Made by a program: the position numbers and the translations under genes
Origin: Pseudomonadota bacterium
Lineage (GTDB): Bacteria > Pseudomonadota > Gammaproteobacteria > Burkholderiales > Burkholderiaceae_F
Direction: 5' to 3'
Assembly (NCBI GenBank): GCA_023443095.1
Contig: JAEZVV010000101.1
Span: 1 to 14,593, forward strand
Length of the DNA: 14,593 nucleotides
Part shown: one piece after another, positions 13,218 to 14,593 of the stretch
How positions within the stretch are numbered: the first letter of the stretch is position 1
How the letters are laid out: each line of letters begins with the position of its first letter
Notes under the pieces: generated by a model
The model's database searches: none
What the model was told of the DNA's origin: nothing
What the model saw: only the letters and a program-made list of their open reading frames with translations

Positions 13218-14042
13218 TTAGCGCTTGATCGCGGGCGATTCCATCGTGCCGCCGTTGGCGTTGACGCCGAGGAAGGTGATCAGATCGACCGAGGCGGGCG
13301 AGGTGAACTCAAGATACGGAAAACGCTGCTGACGGAAGCAGTCGTTGAGACGCCATTGCATGGTGCGAACCGCCCCCTGGCTGACGCGGTAGGCCGGCCA
13401 TTGCGCGAAGGCCTTTTGCGCCGCGTCTTTCTTGGTGAGGTTGGGCAGATCCTGCAGCCGGATGCGCTGGTCGTCGCGCGAGTGGCAGGTCGAGCACGAG
13501 AAATCGAAGGGGCCGCCGCGCAAGTAGAACAGCTTCTCGCCGCGGGCAAAGGCCGCCTTCTCTTTCGGGTGGCTCTGCGGCACATCGATCTTGGCGCCGC
13601 GCGACTCCTCGACCACGTAGGCGGTGATCGCTTCGACATCGGTCTGACGCTGGCCGGCTCCCGAATAAGGGTTCTTCTTTGCGTCCTCGAGCTTGTAGCC
13701 CTGCAGATTGACCATGCACCACATCAGGCGCGACTCGAAGTCCATCACCGCGTCGGCGTCGGCGAAATAGCGCGGCAGCTTGGCGTAGGCGCCTTTCAGC
13801 ACGCCCGGGCCTTGACCGATGTCGCAGGCTTCGAGCGAGACATTTTTGGGACCGCGCTTGGTCTTCCAAAGATCCTCGCCGCGCATGACCACCAGTTCGG
13901 CCGGATTGCCGTCCTGGAGCATGGCACGGTACTTGGCGATTTCGTCCGCCGTATTGCCCTGGGCACTGGCCGCGGCGGCAGCGCAAACCCCCGCTGCCAG
14001 AACGACCGATTGCACGCCCCAGCGGGCCTTGTCTTCAATCAT
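13218..14042 (-). CDS. soxA: SoxA, monoheme L-cysteine S-thiosulfotransferase subunit
   Basis: SoxA is the catalytic cytochrome c subunit of SoxAX, which joins thiosulfate to the carrier cysteine of SoxYZ. The protein has 274 residues with a signal peptide ending near ASAQ (28). Only one heme motif is present: FSCSTCHSRDD (Cys 183, Cys 186, His 187). The active-site Cys is in LNDCFRQQRFP (Cys 235), which normally becomes the modified heme ligand. The N-terminal half, where diheme SoxA proteins carry a first CxxCH, has only single Cys 73 and Cys 109, which could form a disulfide as in known monoheme types. AAGGAGA lies 7 nt before the ATG at 14042. Downstream soxX is 9 nt away; the upstream DsrE-like gene is 65 nt away. 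Confidence 0.95.
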   Translation of the reverse strand: MIEDKARWGVQSVVLAAGVCAAAAASAQGNTADEIAKYRAMLQDGNPAELVVMRGEDLWKTKRGPKNVSLEACDIGQGPGVLKGAYAKLPRYFADADAVMDFESRLMWCMVNLQGYKLEDAKKNPYSGAGQRQTDVEAITAYVVEESRGAKIDVPQSHPKEKAAFARGEKLFYLRGGPFDFSCSTCHSRDDQRIRLQDLPNLTKKDAAQKAFAQWPAYRVSQGAVRTMQWRLNDCFRQQRFPYLEFTSPASVDLITFLGVNANGGTMESPAIKR

Positions 14043-14068
14043 CGTTTGTCTCCTTGTTCGCCCCTCTG

Positions 14069-14093
14069 GCGGGGGCTGCTAAAGCCGGCCCGC
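14069..14093. repeat. Bulged hairpin between the DsrE-like gene and soxA
   Basis: GCGGG and GGCT on the minus strand pair with CCCGC and AGCC, with a 2-nt bulge and a 5-nt loop. No T run follows. It lies in the 65-nt soxA leader, just before the AAGGAGA ribosome site. It may be a processing or stability element, or only GC-rich chance pairing. Confidence 0.4.
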
Positions 14094-14107
14094 TCGCGCC
14101 AAAACGC

Positions 14108-14563
14108 TCAGGGACGCAGATACGAATAAGCTTCCTGGGACTGAAGCCGCGCTGCCTCCGCCACTCCCGAAGGAATCACGCTGACCTCGGGGTTGATCGT
14201 CGACGGATCGATCTTGCGCGAGGTGAGAGTGTTGCGGCAGGCGCGGAAGTCGACCCCGCGCGACTTGAGTTCGCTGATGCTGGCGTCGAACGGCGCGCCG
14301 TTTTTGTCGGTGGCGCCGGCCAGCATGAAATCGATGCCCGGGCCGTTGCTGACCACGACGATCTTGGCCTGCGGGTCAGCGGCCAGGTGGTTGCGGATAT
14401 TGCCCAGACCGCGACTGGCTTCGTCGACACCATGGGTGAAGTGGTAAACCACCTTGACCGGGGCGGTGGCCGACTTGGCCTCTGGCGTTCCGCCAACGGT
14501 TCCACATCCAGCCAGACCAATACTTGCGCTCAAAGCCACTCCCAGCACTGTCCATCGGCTCAT
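14108..14563 (-). CDS. DsrE-like lipoprotein of the sox cluster
   Basis: A 151-residue protein that looks like a DsrE/DsrF-type sulfur-relay domain carried behind a lipoprotein signal. The signal ends GLAGC (Cys 20). The domain has VKVVYHFTHGVDEASRGLGN, the strand KIVVVSNGPGIDFMLAG and GVDFRACRNTLTSR. Cys 109 is placed as the sulfur-carrying Cys of DsrE-type proteins. The start at 14563 was chosen because AAGGAGG ends 5 nt before that ATG; two upstream in-frame codons fall inside the ribosome site. It lies immediately upstream of soxA in the same direction, so it is probably part of the operon. DsrE proteins are best known as cytoplasmic sulfur carriers, so a periplasmic, membrane-tethered version may carry or sense sulfur near SoxYZ. 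The function is inferred only. Confidence 0.85.
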   Translation of the reverse strand: MSRWTVLGVALSASIGLAGCGTVGGTPEAKSATAPVKVVYHFTHGVDEASRGLGNIRNHLAADPQAKIVVVSNGPGIDFMLAGATDKNGAPFDASISELKSRGVDFRACRNTLTSRKIDPSTINPEVSVIPSGVAEAARLQSQEAYSYLRP

Positions 14564-14593
14564 CAACACCTCCTTGGAAGCGGGCCGACGGCG

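Noticed and set aside
12264..14129. Plus-strand open frame of 621 codons opposite soxX and soxA
   Set aside because: It is a shadow of the two cytochrome genes; no recognisable motif, signal or ribosome site.
1..14593. CRISPR array, insertion sequence, integrase or known purine riboswitch
   Set aside because: No regular direct repeats with spacers, no transposase or integrase frame, and no sequence resembling the purine riboswitch core was seen on reading through both strands.

Overview
The window is high-GC DNA (by eye) with dense, tightly packed genes and Gram-negative signatures: an outer-membrane beta-barrel, lipoprotein signals, a Tat signal and periplasmic c-type cytochromes. The combination of a Sox thiosulfate-oxidation cluster with BMP-type purine/nucleoside uptake genes suggests a betaproteobacterium, perhaps of the Thauera/Azoarcus (Rhodocyclales) kind. 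That assignment is an inference from gene content, not from a search.

Right part (about 9.86-14.56 kb, minus strand): part of a sox operon. In transcription order it holds a DsrE-like lipoprotein, monoheme soxA, soxX (a predicted lipoprotein), a TlpA-like thioredoxin with CPFC, soxB, and a second exported thioredoxin with CPHC. soxY, soxZ and any soxCD are not in the window and would be expected beyond the right edge. SoxAX attaches sulfur substrates to the SoxYZ carrier, SoxB removes sulfate by hydrolysis, and the thioredoxins probably keep periplasmic thiols in the right redox state.

Middle (about 9.59-9.80 kb): a complete tRNA-Ser(UGA) on the minus strand. About 60 bp upstream of it lies a 34-bp decayed copy of its own 5' half, which sits just where a tRNA would start behind a TATAAT box. 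No clear terminator separates sox, the tRNA and the next operon.

Left part (about 1-9.54 kb, mostly minus strand): a purine or nucleoside salvage locus. It has one fused-domain ABC ATPase and two overlapping permease genes, followed by three paralogous BMP-family lipoprotein binding proteins. Each binding-protein gene has its own downstream hairpin terminator and a GC-rich hairpin in its leader. A plus-strand outer-membrane beta-barrel gene lies between the first and second binding-protein genes (counted from the left). At the left edge a truncated guanine deaminase gene (guaD) points to purines as the likely substrate. A small plus-strand gene for a Cys-containing single-span membrane protein sits between guaD and the binding-protein genes.

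No CRISPR array, insertion sequence, integrase or rRNA was seen. The points most worth a second look are the split tRNA remnant, the apparent tRNA-transporter co-transcription, the three binding proteins sharing one transporter with look-alike leader hairpins, and the lipoprotein DsrE and lipoprotein SoxX in the sox cluster.
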